From an uncultured Porphyromonadaceae bacterium (lineage in GTDB: Bacteria; Bacteroidota; Bacteroidia; Bacteroidales; Muribaculaceae), in the NCBI GenBank assembly GCA_947573485.1, contig CANPGB010000016.1, forward strand, positions 1-64,000: a stretch of DNA of 64,000 nt, written 5' to 3'. The position numbers and the translations under genes are program-made. Numbering within the stretch: position 1 is the first letter of the stretch; each line of letters opens with the position of its first letter. The notes below the pieces were generated by a model. It did not search any database, had not been told where the DNA came from, and worked only from the letters and a program-made list of their open reading frames with translations. Shown here piece by piece: positions 8,794 through 18,535 of this stretch.

Positions 8794-8829
8794 CCGCCGA
8801 TATTACTTACCATGTAGTAGCATCGGCGG
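8794..8829. terminator. Shared hairpin between convergent GT25 and LRR genes
   Basis: CCGCCGAT and ATCGGCGG form an 8-bp perfect stem 26 nt past the GT25 stop and 26 nt before the end of the convergent LRR gene. A-rich sequence on the left and CTCTTAATTTG on the right give weak T-tracts on either strand. Confidence 0.6.
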
Positions 8830-8854
8830 CTCTTAATTTGCAATACAAAAATCC

Positions 8855-10585
8855 TTAACGTATAATCTTGAAAGAAGCTGTTCCTGACCTGACTATATAA
8901 ACGCCTTTAGAAAGCTTCTCAAGCTCTTTGCGGTGCACATTCTGCTTTAAGAGCACACCTTGCATATTAAATACGCTGAACTTTTCGTCCAAAGTATCCA
9001 TGGCTATATTGTCTACAGAGGCCGATTCTTCAAACTCGATTTCCAATTTAGCATGATTTGATAGTTTCCCGATTTTCAGATGTCCGTCTGCCGGCACCTC
9101 TCTCGATTTTCCGTCCAAAGAGATATAAGAAATCACATAACCTATTTCGGGGGTTATATCAACCACTACCTCTGCGGTCTCCAGGACTTCAAATGCCTGA
9201 TAGCCGGAATATACTGCACCGTATTTCTGTTCTACAAATGTTCCATTATAACAGGCCTTTCCGTTTGGCCCTACATTTATCGACAACGTATTGCATACCT
9301 CCAAAACATCTTTTATGTCATTGAACTCCCGCCAGCCTTGCGCTCTCCAATAAGCGGAGGCACTCCCCTTAGGAACATATAAAGTCCCTTTGGTACAATT
9401 AGACCCAGTGGCAAAAGAATAATAGAACGATGTTGTAGGAGGTTCTTTCGCATAGCAATACACATCGGTCAAATTGCGGCATCTATAAATGGATACATCA
9501 AAGTTAACCAAAGAAGAAGGCAGATACAACGAAGTCATTGGCATATCGTCATAACCTCCATTGAGACTCTCCCGGTTCAAAGTAACGACACCTGGCGGAA
9601 TCAACATCTCATGCAGAGATTGGCACTGCAAAAGAGCACCATTTGTCAACACTGTGCAATATTTTGGAAATCGTATCCGCTTTAGATTCTTCATCCATGC
9701 AAAAGCATAATCCGGCATATCGGCGATATCATCGGTGTAAAGATAATCTTGCCAAGCCTTCACGTACCATTTTCCGCCCTCAACAAACACGGCGTCTTTC
9801 AGATCGAGAGCAATAAGTTTACCTGCGGTTGTGCCATTGGTTTCATTCAATCCGCACATATCTCTGAGCAGGCGGAGGTCAGTACCATTCAATGGGCCTT
9901 TTACAGTTAGATTTGTTATATTATATTTTAAGTCAGCAGTTATATAATCTTCAAGCGTACCTGGCGATTCGACAGCAACAACAGTAGTTTTAGAGGTATC
10001 CCAAGAATCATAATACATGGCAGCGCCGGTTTGATTTCCGCCGGAAGCGGTTGCATTTACCGTAACATTACAAATTTCAGAATTAGTGCCGAGATTCGAC
10101 TTCACATGTATTTTGGTAACCCCCTCTGCCTTTGCGGTAACAAGTCCGACAGGAGAAACCGAGAGTATATTTTGGTCATATCCTGTAAACTGAATCGACG
10201 GATTAAGGAAGGTTGTGGTGTTAAAACTCCAGGAAAGTTGAAACGAATCGCCTACTTTCAAACTTTTAAATATTGGAGCAATCGAAATTTTAGTATCTGC
10301 GCAGCTAAAAGACCAGCGACGTGTACGAGTATAGGACGTTGAGCCTATCCGATCTTGATATGTGCAAGTAACAGTTGCCGTTCCTCCGAAATAAGCCTGT
10401 GCGATGACATGGCATAGAAAGCCAACAGAAGAAAGATGAAGCGTGGGATTGTCGGTTGTCCATACAGGTGAATGCTCGCCTGTTGTCGGCTCGAAAGAAA
10501 CATCTACACTTTGACCGGGAGATAACACCGACGCATGCACCACAGAGAATACCAACGATAGCAGTAGGATTAGTAGTCCTCTCAT
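8855..10585 (-). CDS. Secreted Ig-like/leucine-rich surface protein with T9SS-like tail
   Basis: A 576-residue exported protein (MRGLLILLLSLVFSVVHAS). Residues about 20-185 look like bacterial Ig-like domains (repeated T-V-T-C and SVSPVGLVTAKAEGVTKI patterns). Residues about 230-420 contain BspA-type LRR_5-like repeats (LKRIRFPKYCTVLTNGALLQC; LHEMLIPPGVVTL). The end (FSVFNMQGVLLKQ ... LSKGVYIVRSG) resembles a type IX secretion sorting domain. It is notably AT-richer than its neighbours and has an unusually long structured leader. Probably a cell-surface or secreted adhesin-like protein; ligand unknown. Confidence 0.75.
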   Translation of the reverse strand: MRGLLILLLSLVFSVVHASVLSPGQSVDVSFEPTTGEHSPVWTTDNPTLHLSSVGFLCHVIAQAYFGGTATVTCTYQDRIGSTSYTRTRRWSFSCADTKISIAPIFKSLKVGDSFQLSWSFNTTTFLNPSIQFTGYDQNILSVSPVGLVTAKAEGVTKIHVKSNLGTNSEICNVTVNATASGGNQTGAAMYYDSWDTSKTTVVAVESPGTLEDYITADLKYNITNLTVKGPLNGTDLRLLRDMCGLNETNGTTAGKLIALDLKDAVFVEGGKWYVKAWQDYLYTDDIADMPDYAFAWMKNLKRIRFPKYCTVLTNGALLQCQSLHEMLIPPGVVTLNRESLNGGYDDMPMTSLYLPSSLVNFDVSIYRCRNLTDVYCYAKEPPTTSFYYSFATGSNCTKGTLYVPKGSASAYWRAQGWREFNDIKDVLEVCNTLSINVGPNGKACYNGTFVEQKYGAVYSGYQAFEVLETAEVVVDITPEIGYVISYISLDGKSREVPADGHLKIGKLSNHAKLEIEFEESASVDNIAMDTLDEKFSVFNMQGVLLKQNVHRKELEKLSKGVYIVRSGTASFKIIR

Positions 10586-10602
10586 AGTTTAAATTGTATT
10601 CC

Positions 10603-10791
10603 AGTCGGCCCCGAGGAAACTAATTGTTATAAGAAACGTGAGCCGACTACGCCACGTCTTGTATTTGGAGGCCCTGAGAAAACCTTAGTATATAGATATG
10701 GTGATAGTAGCCCACGCTATATGCGCGAGAACCACTATGCCTTCTCTCATATACTATTCAGAAGTTTCTCAGGTTTCCAAATACGAGATAA
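10603..10791 (-). repeat. Structured leader: stem-loop and long imperfect inverted repeat
   Basis: This covers most of the 467-nt gap between the LRR gene and the hip locus. AGTCGGC (10603-10609) pairs with GCCGACT (10642-10648). Farther out, the stretch beginning TCTTGTATTTGGA (from about 10657) is repeated inverted as TCTCGTATTTGGA on the other strand (10776-10790). Homology continues through CCTGAGAAA and AGTATAT for about 38-45 bp per arm, separated by about 50 nt. It could be a folded 5' UTR or a degenerate mobile-element remnant. The rest of the gap (10792-11007) is AT-rich and holds the two promoters. Confidence 0.55.
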
Positions 10792-10847
10792 GCATAACGC
10801 TTCCTTTTTCCAAAATGTAATGAATCGACCTGTGGTCAATTCGTTGG

Positions 10848-10878
10848 CAAAGATATACAAAATATTTAATGCAGCAAT
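10848..10878 (-). promoter_or_regulatory. Probable promoter of the LRR surface protein
   Basis: On the minus strand TATCTTTG (-7, 10848-10855) is preceded after 19 nt by ATTG (10875-10878). Initiation near 10843 would give a leader of about 258 nt before the LRR start at 10585, containing the long inverted repeat. Confidence 0.5.
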
Positions 10879-10960
10879 ATACTCTCAACAAATTACTGTA
10901 AAATTTCTGTGTAATTATTACTATACTGATAATTCCGACTTATGAACATAGAGTTATATA

Positions 10961-10980
10961 AATCACACTATATTGTGATT
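10961..10980. promoter_or_regulatory. Palindromic operator O1 of the hip locus
   Basis: AATCACA and TGTGATT form perfect 7-bp arms around a 6-nt spacer (CTATAT). The core ATCACA-N6-TGTGAT is the same as in the second site 55 nt downstream, as expected for a HipB-like dimer binding two operators. Confidence 0.7.
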
Positions 10981-11007
10981 TTACCGTAAAATCCCATTTA
11001 TTTTTTG

Positions 11008-11015
11008 TATATTTG
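11008..11015 (+). promoter_or_regulatory. -7 promoter element of the hip operon
   Basis: TATATTTG matches TAnnTTTG and directly abuts operator O2, so a repressor bound to O2 would cover the transcription start. No good -33 TTTG is seen. Confidence 0.6.
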
Positions 11016-11047
11016 CACCAAAATCACAACGCACTGTGATTTTGGTG
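11016..11047. promoter_or_regulatory. Palindromic operator O2 of the hip locus
   Basis: CACCAAAATCACA and TGTGATTTTGGTG form perfect 13-bp arms around a 6-nt spacer (ACGCAC). The site begins immediately after the -7 element and ends 5 nt before the HTH gene ATG. Confidence 0.75.
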
Positions 11048-11052
11048 TTTTT

Positions 11053-11256
11053 ATGAACTATCAGCAAATCGGCCAAACAATCAAAGAGCGACGCAAGTCG
11101 TTGCATATAAACCAGTATACTCTGGCCTCCCTGGCCGGTGTGGGTCTGAATACTCTGGTGGCGATAGAGCGAGGCAATGGCAACGCCAAGATTCAAACCA
11201 TAATAGCTATACTCGACACTCTCGGCCTAAAAATAGATGTAACCCTTAAAGATTGA
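11053..11256 (+). CDS. hipB: HipB-like HTH antitoxin/repressor
   Basis: A 67-residue Xre-type helix-turn-helix protein: QIGQTIKERRKS, then LASLAGVGLNTLVAIERG as recognition region, then IIAILDTLGLKIDV. I start at ATG 11053, because the longer track ORF would begin inside the promoter and run through operator O2. In hip systems this protein represses its own operon by binding palindromes of exactly the kind found upstream. It precedes split HipA genes by 5 nt. Confidence 0.85.
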   Translation: MNYQQIGQTIKERRKSLHINQYTLASLAGVGLNTLVAIERGNGNAKIQTIIAILDTLGLKIDVTLKD

Positions 11257-11261
11257 TATTT

Positions 11262-11588
11262 ATGAGAAAATGCAAGGTCTATGTAAATGGTATTGAGGCA
11301 GGTGTCTTGTCTGAGCTTGATAATCCGCGCGAATACGTATTCAAATACAGCAGTGATTATCTTTTGGACCGACTGCCTTCGGTGTGTCTCTCCATGCCTC
11401 TTAGGGAAGAGGAGTATAGGTCGCGCACGCTTTTCCCTTATTTTTTCAATCTCCTTTCGGAGGGGGAGAACAGAGCCATACAATCGTCGCTGCTGCATAT
11501 CGACAAAGACGACGACTTCGGTATACTTTTAGCAACAGCACAATATGATACTGTTGGTGCCGTCACTGTAAAACCTGTCAAAGACTAA
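11262..11588 (+). CDS. hipS: HipS-like protein (HipA N-terminal subdomain 1)
   Basis: A 108-residue stand-alone HipA N-terminal (couple_hipA) domain: KCKVYVNGIEAGVLSE at the start, LSMPLREEEYRSRTLFPYFFNLLSEGENR in the middle and DFGILLATAQYDTVGAV at the end. In full-length HipA this piece is fused to the kinase; in tripartite HipBST systems it is a separate protein that acts as the antitoxin. I use ATG 11262, 5 nt after hipB, rather than the TTG at 11253 that overlaps the hipB stop. The next gene starts 3 nt after its stop. Confidence 0.82.
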   Translation: MRKCKVYVNGIEAGVLSELDNPREYVFKYSSDYLLDRLPSVCLSMPLREEEYRSRTLFPYFFNLLSEGENRAIQSSLLHIDKDDDFGILLATAQYDTVGAVTVKPVKD

Positions 11589-11591
11589 GAT

Positions 11592-12599
11592 ATGAATCCC
11601 ACTGAAATAAATATTTGCCCGTCGCTGCTGACAGACGGTCATTGCTCCTACTCTCCCACGGCCCTGAAAAGATTGTTTGACGGCAGAGTGGTAAGCCATA
11701 TACTGAATTTCGATTCTCCGGCCTCAATGAACCTCGCCGGCCTGGAGGCCGTGAAAAATGTGCGCCGCCTGTCTCTCTCGGGAGCACAGCCTAAATTCGG
11801 GCTTGTGCTTGGCGATGACAATAATCTGAGATATTCAGCCGAACACGAACAAAGCACCTATATTCTGAAACCCCGCCCGACGGGCTACCAAATAATCAAC
11901 CACGATTATTGTGCAGCCAATGAGAATCTTACCATGCAGATTGCCGCACAGGTTTATGGTATAGAAACGGCAGCCAACGGTCTGTGCTTCTTTCGCGACG
12001 GCCAGATGGCCTATATCACCCGTAGGTTTGATGTTCATGCCAAGGGGAAATTTGCGCAGGAAGATTTCGCTTCTCTTATGGGCTTGACCAAAGCAGACGG
12101 TGGCTCTGACTTCAAATACAATAACGGCAGTTACGAAGAGTGCGCCGAGATTATCCGCAGATATGTCAAGACCGCTACTGTGGATATACTGCGATTTTTC
12201 AAGGTGGTGCTGTTCAACTTCATTACGCTTAATGATGATGCTCACCTTAAAAATTTCAGTCTGGTGAGCGACGGCAGGGAGTATCACCTTTCCCCGGCAT
12301 ACGACCTTGTGAACACCTCGCTTCAATTATATGAACCACGCATTTTCGCGTTGGATAAAGGTCTGTTTAAAGAAGGGATGCAACTTACGGATACCCGACA
12401 AGTTACATCGGATGATTTCGTTGAACTCGGCAGGAGGATAGGATTGCCCGAAAGAGTTGTTATGCAGGAAATCACACGCTTTACGCGCCCCAGCGAAAAA
12501 GCCGATGCGATGATTGCACGTTCATTCCTGTCAGACGATTTGAAGCGGACATACCGCTTAGGCTACCATTACCGCCAATCAATGATTCGCCCTGAATAA
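11592..12599 (+). CDS. hipT: HipT-like serine/threonine kinase toxin (HipA C-terminal)
   Basis: A 335-residue HipA-family kinase lacking N-subdomain 1. The Gly-rich loop is LSLSGAQPKFG (Ser61/Ser63), the ATP-binding lysine is Lys93 in ILKPRP, the catalytic loop is NDDAHLKNFS (Asp216) and the metal-binding motif is SPAYDL (Asp237). All key kinase residues appear intact. The length equals that reported for HipT of the E. coli O127 HipBST system, whose target is tryptophanyl-tRNA synthetase. The SxS motif in the loop is the region autophosphorylated in HipT. The target here is unknown. Lower GC than the flanks suggests acquisition by transfer. Confidence 0.85.
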   Translation: MNPTEINICPSLLTDGHCSYSPTALKRLFDGRVVSHILNFDSPASMNLAGLEAVKNVRRLSLSGAQPKFGLVLGDDNNLRYSAEHEQSTYILKPRPTGYQIINHDYCAANENLTMQIAAQVYGIETAANGLCFFRDGQMAYITRRFDVHAKGKFAQEDFASLMGLTKADGGSDFKYNNGSYEECAEIIRRYVKTATVDILRFFKVVLFNFITLNDDAHLKNFSLVSDGREYHLSPAYDLVNTSLQLYEPRIFALDKGLFKEGMQLTDTRQVTSDDFVELGRRIGLPERVVMQEITRFTRPSEKADAMIARSFLSDDLKRTYRLGYHYRQSMIRPE

Positions 12600-12649
12600 T
12601 TCCGGGCCGAAAACTAAAGGCTCAGCGTCTGCCGCCCGCATGGTTCAGA

Positions 12650-12681
12650 TTTGCAACTGTCGGCAGAAATGGTTAATTTTG
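12650..12681 (+). promoter_or_regulatory. Promoter of the S9 peptidase gene
   Basis: TTTG (12650-12653), a 20-nt spacer, and TAATTTTG (12674-12681) give a full Bacteroidetes-type promoter about 30 nt before the start codon at 12712. Confidence 0.7.
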
Positions 12682-12711
12682 CATCATAAAAACAACCAAT
12701 AAACCCACATC

Positions 12712-14799
12712 ATGCACAAAATAGCAATGACAGCAACGGCTGTTCTGGTAGCGGCAAGCGCCGCAGCCGCCGAGACACCGGTGTTCAAGAGCCCCGACGG
12801 GTGCTTTTCAATCGACGCCCTCGAAGCGCTCGGCCGCGTGTCGTCGCCCTCGGTAAGCCCCGACGGCAAGACAGTGCTCTTCGGCATCTCGTATGAGAAT
12901 CTTGCCGAGAACAACGCAAACAACGACCTCTATACCTTGGCCGTAGACGGCAAGGACGCCCAGCCACGACGCATTACCGACACTCCCAAGAGCGAGAGCT
13001 CGGCAGTGTGGTACGACGGCGGCCGCCGCATAGCATTCCTCTACCCCGACGCCGACGGCAATGCCCAGCTGTGGACAATGAACCCCGACGGCACCGACCG
13101 TGTGCAGGCTTCGGAGCACCCCGGCGGTATCTCGGGCTTCCTTATCTCGCCCGACGAGACCAAGATTGTGGTTATAGGCAATGTGAAGTATGCCCGCAGC
13201 GCAGGCGACCTCTATGCCGACCTGCCCAAGGCCACCGGCCGCGTTATCGACGACCTCATGTACAAGCACTGGGACGAGTGGACCACCGAGATTCCTCACC
13301 CCTTTGTTGGCGATTTCGCCGAGGGTAAGGTAAGCGGTCTCAAAGATATTATGGCCGACGAGCCTTTCGAGGCACCTATGAAGCCTTTCGGCGGTTCGGA
13401 GTCGTTCGCATGGTCGCCCGACAGCAAGACACTCGTTTACGTGTCGCGCAAGAAAACCGGCCTTGAGTATGCCATATCCACCAACTCCGACCTCTATCTC
13501 TACCACGTAGAAAGTGGCCAGACCCGCAACCTCACCGAGGGTATGATGGGCTATGACACCGCACCCGCGTTCTCGCCCGACGGCCACTACCTGGCATGGC
13601 TGAGCATGGAGCACGACGGCTATGAGAGCGACAAGAACCGCCTCTTTATCCTCGACTGCCAAACAGCCGAGCGCCGCGACCTCACTGCCGACTGGGATTA
13701 CACTATTGACGAGTTCGCATGGGCACCCGACGGCCAGAGCCTCTACTTCATTGCCGCCAAAGACGGCGTGATACCCGTGTTCAACATCAAGCTCGCCAAC
13801 GCCGAAGTAAAGCAGCTCACCGACGAGGTTGCCGACTTCACCTCTCTCGCTCCCGTGGGCAAGGATAAAGTTGTGACCATGCGCCACAGCATGCTCCGCC
13901 CCAACGAAATCATGCTTCTGAGCCTCAACGGCAAGAAGGCACCCACAGTGAAACCGCTCACCGACATCAACGGCTACATCTTCGCTCAGCTCGATATGCC
14001 CACCGTTGAGAAGCGCCTCGTGCCCACTACCGACGGCAAGCAGATGGTTACCTGGGTAATATACCCGCCCAAGTTCGACGCCACCAAGAAATACCCCTCG
14101 ATACTCTACTGCCAGGGCGGCCCGCAGCAGGCAGTTAGCCAGTTCTGGAGCTACCGCTGGAACTTTGCCCTCATGGGCGCCAACGGCTACATTGTAATCG
14201 CCCCCAACCGTCGCGGCCTCCCCGGCTTCGGCACAGAGTGGAACGCACAGATTTCAAAGGACTATCCCGGCCAGAATATGGCCGACTACCTCGCCGCTGT
14301 CGACGACCTCAAGCGTGAAAGCTACATCGACCCCGCCCGCATAGGCGCTACAGGCGCAAGCTACGGCGGCTTCTCGATTTACTATCTTGCAGGCCACCAC
14401 GAAAAGCGCTTTGCAGCCCTCCTTGCCCACGCCGGTATCTTCAACATGGAAGCCCAGTACCTCGAAACCGAGGAGATGTGGTTTGCCAACTGGGATATGG
14501 GTGGCGCATATTGGGAGAAAGACAATGCCGCAGCGCAGCGCACTTTCGCCAACTCGCCCCACCGCTTCGTCGACAAATGGGATACCCCTATCATGATTTC
14601 GCACGGTGAGCTCGACTACCGTATCCTTGCCTCGCAGGGCATGGCAGCTTTCAACGCAGCCAAGCTCCGCGGCATACCCGCCGAAATGGTAATCTACCCC
14701 GACGAGAACCACTGGATTCTCAAGCCTCAGAACGCCGTTCTCTGGCAGCGCCTCTTCTTCCGCTGGTTCGACAAGTGGCTCAAACCCGAGCAGAAATAA
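12712..14799 (+). CDS. Exported S9 family peptidase (DPP-like)
   Basis: A 695-residue protein with a signal-type N-terminus (MHKIAMTATAVLVAASAAAA), a beta-propeller built from WD40-like PD40 repeats (SVSPDGKTVLF, FLISPDETKI, AWSPDSKTLVY, FSPDGHYLAWL) and a C-terminal alpha/beta hydrolase. The catalytic serine is about residue 550 in GASYGG; the Asp is in HGELDYRI and the His in DENHWI. The layout fits periplasmic dipeptidyl peptidases of the S9C/DPP5 group of Bacteroidetes. Substrate preference is not readable. It shares a transcript with DUF6155, 4 nt downstream. Confidence 0.87.
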   Translation: MHKIAMTATAVLVAASAAAAETPVFKSPDGCFSIDALEALGRVSSPSVSPDGKTVLFGISYENLAENNANNDLYTLAVDGKDAQPRRITDTPKSESSAVWYDGGRRIAFLYPDADGNAQLWTMNPDGTDRVQASEHPGGISGFLISPDETKIVVIGNVKYARSAGDLYADLPKATGRVIDDLMYKHWDEWTTEIPHPFVGDFAEGKVSGLKDIMADEPFEAPMKPFGGSESFAWSPDSKTLVYVSRKKTGLEYAISTNSDLYLYHVESGQTRNLTEGMMGYDTAPAFSPDGHYLAWLSMEHDGYESDKNRLFILDCQTAERRDLTADWDYTIDEFAWAPDGQSLYFIAAKDGVIPVFNIKLANAEVKQLTDEVADFTSLAPVGKDKVVTMRHSMLRPNEIMLLSLNGKKAPTVKPLTDINGYIFAQLDMPTVEKRLVPTTDGKQMVTWVIYPPKFDATKKYPSILYCQGGPQQAVSQFWSYRWNFALMGANGYIVIAPNRRGLPGFGTEWNAQISKDYPGQNMADYLAAVDDLKRESYIDPARIGATGASYGGFSIYYLAGHHEKRFAALLAHAGIFNMEAQYLETEEMWFANWDMGGAYWEKDNAAAQRTFANSPHRFVDKWDTPIMISHGELDYRILASQGMAAFNAAKLRGIPAEMVIYPDENHWILKPQNAVLWQRLFFRWFDKWLKPEQK

Positions 14800-14803
14800 G
14801 TTA

Positions 14804-15340
14804 ATGTCGAAATCAAGCCTCAAAAAAGAATTGGTCACCTTCACCAACGAGCAGTTGGTGGAGGTGATTCTTAATGCCTACTCCTCATCGAAAGAGGCCA
14901 AGGCCTACTTCGAGTTTTTTCTCAACCCCGATGTCGACGCACTCTTCGAGAAGAAAATCGACATCATAGCCAAGGAGCTCAACCGCACCAAGTGGGGCTA
15001 CTGCAAGGCGCGCATAAGCATTATCCGCGGCTGCATACGCGACTTCGAAAGCTTCGGTGTCGGAGCCGAGGCGGTTGCAAAACTCATGTACAGCACCCTG
15101 CGCATGCTCGTGGGGCAATACCGCTACCTCAACTACGGCGAACCACTGATGAAAGGTGTGGGCAAACTCACTGCCGACTACATCGCCTACGCACACACCA
15201 ACGGCTTTGCGTCTACAGCCCTGGCAAACATCAACGCCCTCGCCTCAGAAGAGGGTCTCGGCACACCGCAGATGCGCGCCGCCGTCAAAAAACGCGCCCT
15301 CGACACCGTGGAAGAACTTACATCGGGCGCCGGGAGGTGA
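14804..15340 (+). CDS. DUF6155 family protein
   Basis: A 178-residue, mostly helical soluble protein. It matches the DUF6155 pattern: NEQLVEVILNAY, then SKEAKAYFEFFLNPDVDALFEK, then GYCKARISIIRGCIRDFESFGVG. No catalytic motif, signal or membrane helix is visible. It begins 4 nt after the S9 peptidase and ends before a shared terminator with groEL. The function is unknown. Confidence 0.75.
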   Translation: MSKSSLKKELVTFTNEQLVEVILNAYSSSKEAKAYFEFFLNPDVDALFEKKIDIIAKELNRTKWGYCKARISIIRGCIRDFESFGVGAEAVAKLMYSTLRMLVGQYRYLNYGEPLMKGVGKLTADYIAYAHTNGFASTALANINALASEEGLGTPQMRAAVKKRALDTVEELTSGAGR

Positions 15341-15370
15341 GATACTTATCTACCCGCACCAATATAAAAA

Positions 15371-15411
15371 GGAGACCGCATCAGTCAAGACGCGGTCTCC
15401 TTTAGTTTTTT
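15371..15411. terminator. Bidirectional terminator between DUF6155 and groEL
   Basis: GGAGACCGC and GCGGTCTCC form a perfect 9-bp stem with a 12-nt loop, followed on the plus strand by TTTAGTTTTTTATT and preceded by an A-tract that serves as a T-tract for the minus strand. Confidence 0.85.
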
Positions 15412-15423
15412 ATTGGCTGCGGT

Positions 15424-17351
<1,928 letters not shown>

Positions 17352-17512
17352 GATAGATATATAGTTTATGTTTTATATTTTTTCTTCTGCAAGACATTTA
17401 TGCAAATACCTTGCCAAACGGGCTTGTGTCAGTCAGCGACTGCCATTTTGTCAACCCGGAGGTATAACGCCCCGGGGCATGGCGAGGTTTAGGGCGAGTG
17501 TAATATTTTAAA

Positions 17513-17520
17513 TATCTTTG
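17513..17520 (+). promoter_or_regulatory. -7 promoter element of the ABC exporter operon
   Basis: TATCTTTG matches TAnnTTTG 55 nt before the ATP-binding protein start. A TTTA 21 nt upstream is only a weak -33 candidate. Confidence 0.5.
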
Positions 17521-17575
17521 CGTCTAATATACCAAAACCCCGGAAAAATTATAAACATAATCATATAAACCTGCA

Positions 17576-18535
17576 ATGGACAATATTTTAACAGCCACGC
17601 ACATCACCAAGGACTACGCCGGCCACCGCGCCCTCGACGACGTATCCATTTCGGTGCCGCGCGGCAAAGTCTACGGTCTGCTCGGCCCCAACGGCGCGGG
17701 CAAAACCACTCTAATCCGCATCATCAACCACATTACGGCGCCCGACAGCGGCGAGGTGACTTTCGACGGTCACCGCCTGACTGCCGACGACATTGTCAAC
17801 ATAGGCTACCTCCCCGAGGAGCGCGGTCTTTACAAGAAAATGAAAGTCGGCGACCAGGCAGTGTTCTTCGCCCGCCTCAAAGGGCTGTCGAAGTCCGACG
17901 CCGAGGCCCAGCTCCGCTCATGGTTCGAGCGCCTCGACATCAGCGAGTGGTGGGATAAGAAGGTTGAGGAGCTCTCAAAGGGCATGGCACAGAAGGTGCA
18001 GTTCATAGTCACCGTGCTCCACCGCCCCAAGCTGCTCATCTTCGACGAGCCTTTCTCGGGCTTCGACCCCATAAACGCCGGCATCCTCAAACGCGAGATT
18101 CTCAAGCTGCGCGACGAGGGCGCCACCGTGATATTCTCGACCCACAACATGGGCAGTGTCGAGGAGCTTTGCGACGAGATTTCGCTCATCAACCGCTCGC
18201 GCAATATCCTCTCGGGTCCTGTGCGCGACCTGCGCGAGAAGTTCTCCGACAACCGCTACGCCCTGGCCTTTATCGGCAATCCCGACACTCTTCGCGCCGC
18301 CGTGGCGCCTGCCTGCACATCGTTTGAGCTCGGGGCTATAGACACCGACGGCAATGCCACTGCAATAGTGTCGCTGCCCGGCGCCGACGCCCTCAAACCT
18401 TTCGTGGCCGCCGCCAACGATGCCGTGATTATCAACTCGTTCCGCAGGCTCATGCCCTCTATGGACGATATTTTCGTTTCTGCCGTCGAGGCCTATAACC
18501 GTGCCGACGACGCCCAAAGTTCCATACAGCAATGA
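17576..18535 (+). CDS. ABC transporter ATP-binding protein (NatA-like)
   Basis: A 319-residue ATPase with Walker A GLLGPNGAGKTTLI, signature LSKGMAQKVQF and Walker B LLIFDEPFSGFDP. A C-terminal extension of about 90 residues fits the DUF4162 domain of NatA/EcsA-type exporters. It energises the membrane partner encoded next, with which it overlaps by 4 nt (ATGA). Na+ efflux is the role of the best-known relatives, but export of another compound is equally possible. Confidence 0.88.
   Translation: MDNILTATHITKDYAGHRALDDVSISVPRGKVYGLLGPNGAGKTTLIRIINHITAPDSGEVTFDGHRLTADDIVNIGYLPEERGLYKKMKVGDQAVFFARLKGLSKSDAEAQLRSWFERLDISEWWDKKVEELSKGMAQKVQFIVTVLHRPKLLIFDEPFSGFDPINAGILKREILKLRDEGATVIFSTHNMGSVEELCDEISLINRSRNILSGPVRDLREKFSDNRYALAFIGNPDTLRAAVAPACTSFELGAIDTDGNATAIVSLPGADALKPFVAAANDAVIINSFRRLMPSMDDIFVSAVEAYNRADDAQSSIQQ

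Noticed and set aside
11262-12599. A single hipA broken by a frameshift or nonsense mutation
   Set aside because: Both parts have proper stops and starts with short spacing, and both lengths fit the natural HipS/HipT split; no disrupted reading is evident.
17352-17575. CIRCE heat-shock operator upstream of groES
   Set aside because: No TTAGCACTC-N9-GAGTGCTAA-type inverted repeat is visible.
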